A DNA stretch of 64,000 nt from assembly GCF_047948215.1 (NCBI RefSeq), contig NC_134461.1:83476103-83540102 (forward strand), given 5' to 3'. The notes below the pieces were generated by a model. The model made no database searches. It saw only the letters and a list, made by a program, of their open reading frames with translations, and was not told where the DNA came from. Shown piece by piece: positions 61,166 to 64,000 of the stretch (positions are counted from its first letter, which is position 1; each line of letters opens with the position of its first letter). A program made the position numbers and the translations under genes. The stretch is from Lycorma delicatula (lineage: Eukaryota > Arthropoda > Insecta > Hemiptera > Fulgoridae).

Positions 61166-63414
61166 GTAATTTTGTCTAATATATAAAAAAATTTATGTGT
61201 TACTTTTGGACTGTACTGGTAAGATTGTATGATACTATGATATATTGTTTAACAAAACTCTGAGATGATTTTTGAAATTTTCTCCATTCTAAACACACTT
61301 ACAAAATGGATGTGATTCTATCCTGTGACTGTTAACAAATTGTTGAAGTTTGTTACAAAATTGCCTGTAACAAATCATGTTTGTATTAAGGATATATGTA
61401 TTTATATATGAACTTAGCCCTGATTTTATACCTCTTGAATCTCATCTAATTGCTAAACAGATAAAGCTCAAAACTTTGTACAATTATTTTTTTATCAAAG
61501 CAGCCATAAGATTCTATCTTAATAGCAAAAAAATAAACATCTTTTATTAATAAACTTTCAAACTAATATCGACAAGTTTAAGAAAGTTCAAAATGCAGAC
61601 AGAAACCATTATTAAATAGCTAACAAAGAATGATTTAGCTCATTCTTATTATCTCTTTTAATTCTCACATGTGTTCAATTCATTTTTTGAACTACCAGCA
61701 TGTAAATTGTGATATTTTTTGCCTTCTCAGATTATTTTTGAGAAGGACTTCCTACCTATAGCCCTGTCCTGTACAAAAAACTGAATGTAGTGAGCTTGAG
61801 ACTAGATTTGTGTGCAAAATCTGACCACACTGGTTCCAGGCCATGTGCTGTATGGCAATTTTTTAAACCCCATCGATGTGGAAATGGTATGAAAAAATTT
61901 ATTGTTTATAGCCGATTGATTGAAATTTGGTCTTGTGAGCATAATGTTGGCCCTTATTGCTTAGAACAAGTACAAAAAGTTACATTATCAAACCAAGGGT
62001 GAGCTTGCTCTCCCTTGTGGGGTGTAGCCTGTAGCCTCTGTAGTCAGCCCCAGACCAGATCCGCACCTGACAAAAATCCATTGTTCTCAAAAGAATCATA
62101 TTAGAAGCCAGGAAAGGTTGATTTATGCATTTTTGCGTTGGACATGCTGAGTCTTTAATTCACAGCTGGAAACTGGGAATATTATTGCACTGGAGAAGCC
62201 TTATAGGTACGCTAAATTAATAACTTGCTTTGTTAATAACAATTTTTCCCACTGTTATTAACAAATTTTACCATAAGCACTGTTAATCCTTCCACTCTGT
62301 GGTTATCTATTCATTCATTTATTGAAGTTTCACCAGCAGTAAAGTTAACCTTTATAATTATTGTTATTACTTTGAATTACTTATTGATTCCTTTGAATCC
62401 TTAGTTGTTTCTTTATTCTAGGCCCTCAACAATTACCTTGTGTTCTTTACTGCATCGTGTATAAAATTCCATTAAGAGATTTTAGATTTAAATAAATGTT
62501 TAGTAAACTGTTAAGTTATCTATGGACATTAAGAAAAGGGGAAAAGAAGCTGGAGTTAATTTAAATATGAACTAGAAGGAGACTAAAGAAGTGTAAATGT
62601 ATAGACAAAATAATAAAGGATTAAGAAGAGAAGGTCAGTTAGTGCAATTTAAAATAGTAAAGTTTAGTGGTCCAACATATCATTTGAGAAGGGTTGATTA
62701 AAAACAGTATTAGAAGGAATTGTAAAGATCAAAAAAATACTAAAAATTGTAGAAAATATGTCAGGAACTCAAAAGTTTAACCAAGAATAGAAAAGAGTGG
62801 AGAGATGATATGGTGAAGGGAGTTGCTCCTAGATAACATATGATATAGTGTATAAAAATAGTCTTTTTCTTTATGTAATTTAACTTTACAGTTATCTGAT
62901 TCCATGTTACTCTGATACATGAAATCAGTGTGCTTAGATAAAGTAAAATTAATAAAAGTTATTATGTAGTTTTTTCATAAAAAAGTAATACACTTTTTAA
63001 ATTATTAGTAAAGCCTGTTGATACCTAACTTTTACTGATGTTATTACAGCCAGTTTTAGTTACTTTTTAAAGCTACAGCATATTCTAGAAGAAAATTTTA
63101 TTTTAGAAAAGTTATAGAGGTGAGCGTACTAATTTAAACTACAAGTCCTTGTATGCGACAAGAAAGAAGTATGAAATAAAACAAAATAATAAAAACAATC
63201 ATTATCAACTTTTATAAGAAAAATTAAATAGAAAATAATTACAATTTACTTGTAGGTGTGATAATTTTCATATAAGTGATTTTTGAGGTAATACTTTGCA
63301 AGACTAGTGCCTCAGATCGTTTTGGGAGGATACTTTTAAACACTTGACTTTCACAATAATTAATTGTTCTTGGAAAACAGTGGAATCATCTTTATTTCTT
63401 GTTTGTTAATTATG
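61166..63414. other. Brd8 intron, mostly unassigned
   Basis: A perfect inverted repeat TTTGTTAATAACA / TGTTATTAACAAA lies at 62229-62265 (11-bp spacer). A GC-richer island at 61740-62110 with a 70-codon + frame (61790-62002) may be an old element; the protein is not recognised. The next bromodomain exon was looked for (CCTATGGAT-like) and not found. Confidence 0.4.
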
Positions 63415-64000
63415 TGTGTAAGTACAAAGTTTGATAAAAAAAATACACGGAATTTTAGTTTTTCTCAAATTTTTTTTATTCATCAATATTGATTTTATCA
63501 CTTACAAATCACTTTATCCAATCTTTAAAGTGCCTCTGGAATGCAATTTTTGGTATGGTGTTTAGATCCTTCAGTGATTCTGTCTATCTTTTCAATGTTG
63601 GCAAAACATCATCCTTTCATGGTTTTTTCAGCTTGGTGAATAGGAAGCAGTTACAGGGCTCATGTCCAGTAGATACAGAGGCTGAGGCATCATGTCAGTG
63701 ATGATTTTGACCAAAAATTCATGAAAAAGCAGTGAAGTGTGAGCAGTTTCATTATCATGGTGCAATTGCTATGAATTTTTTCAGCACAAATCCTCCAGGC
63801 GTTTTCTTCTGATTGCTTCACACAAATGGCGTAGAACTTCCAGGGTTAGTTCTCCTTATTGACCGTATGACACCTGGTGGCAAGAACTTTTGATAGACTA
63901 AGCCGTTGAAATCGAAGGCAAGTGACAGAGCCTTCACATTTGATCAAATTTTATGAGCTTCTTTTGGTCTTAGCTCTTCAGGAAGCTTCCATTGGGACAA
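63415..64000 (-). mobile_element. mariner element, runs off the right edge
   Basis: The minus strand reads LEVLRHLCEAIRRKR (near 63800-63845), LHHDNETAHTSLLFHEFL (catalytic HDN, near 63715-63770), VKIITDMMPQPLYLLDMSPV (usual MPQPPYSPDLAP), and KSILMNKK at the C-terminus near 63480. This is one of the mariner groups with HHDNAPAHTS and MPQPPYS. Some stops, but long readable stretches. Its 5' part lies beyond 64000. Confidence 0.87.

Overview
This is eukaryotic, AT-rich, intron- and transposon-dense DNA, almost certainly from an insect. The element mix (many IS630/Tc1/mariner families, tRNA-derived SINEs, BEL/Pao, I-type LINE, hAT) would suit a hemipteran with a large genome, but order-level placement is a guess.

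One host gene spans nearly the whole window on the + strand: a homologue of BRD8, the bromodomain subunit of the NuA4/TIP60 histone acetyltransferase complex. Thirteen exons (3298-61165) could be placed, each with plausible AG acceptor and GT donor and with intron phases that join into one continuous frame of about 839 codons. The first exon carries the conserved SVSR...PPDWFSQK segment. The second and third carry the charged coiled coil. Exons 4 and 5 carry the Ser/Pro-rich S.LL / LSKLLE motifs. Exons 6-12 are acidic and disordered. Exon 13 holds the first half of the bromodomain. The N-terminal exon(s) and the rest of the bromodomain lie outside the window or were not found.

The introns are filled with mobile elements. 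In order they are: a LINE reverse-transcriptase scrap (2.5 kb), a deleted mariner (5.9 kb), a nearly full-length but dead I-type LINE on the minus strand (8.9-14.9 kb), a 5'-truncated LINE with a perfect 12-bp target duplication (18.9 kb), a Tc1-like element (22.5 kb), SINEs (4, 16.9, 26, 27.5, 35.8, 44.8, 46, 59.8 kb), a complete-length BEL/Pao LTR retrotransposon (30.6-35.3 kb), two decayed hAT copies in the same orientation (36.7 and 54.6 kb), a mariner (38.9 kb), a mariner holding a SINE (44.8 kb), a 392-bp tandem duplication abutting another Tc1-like element (48.0-50.2 kb), and more mariner/Tc1 remnants up to the right edge.

The least explained part is 27.0-29.1 kb, inside the intron between exons 6 and 7. 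Several clean minus-strand open frames follow a duplicated near-palindromic site matching the RFX X-box consensus, just upstream of a 76-codon ORF with a coiled-coil-like tail. This could be a nested antisense gene or its remnant. A second unusual feature is a scatter of short, nearly spacer-less perfect inverted repeats across introns and elements, which look like fold-back (template-switch) mutations.
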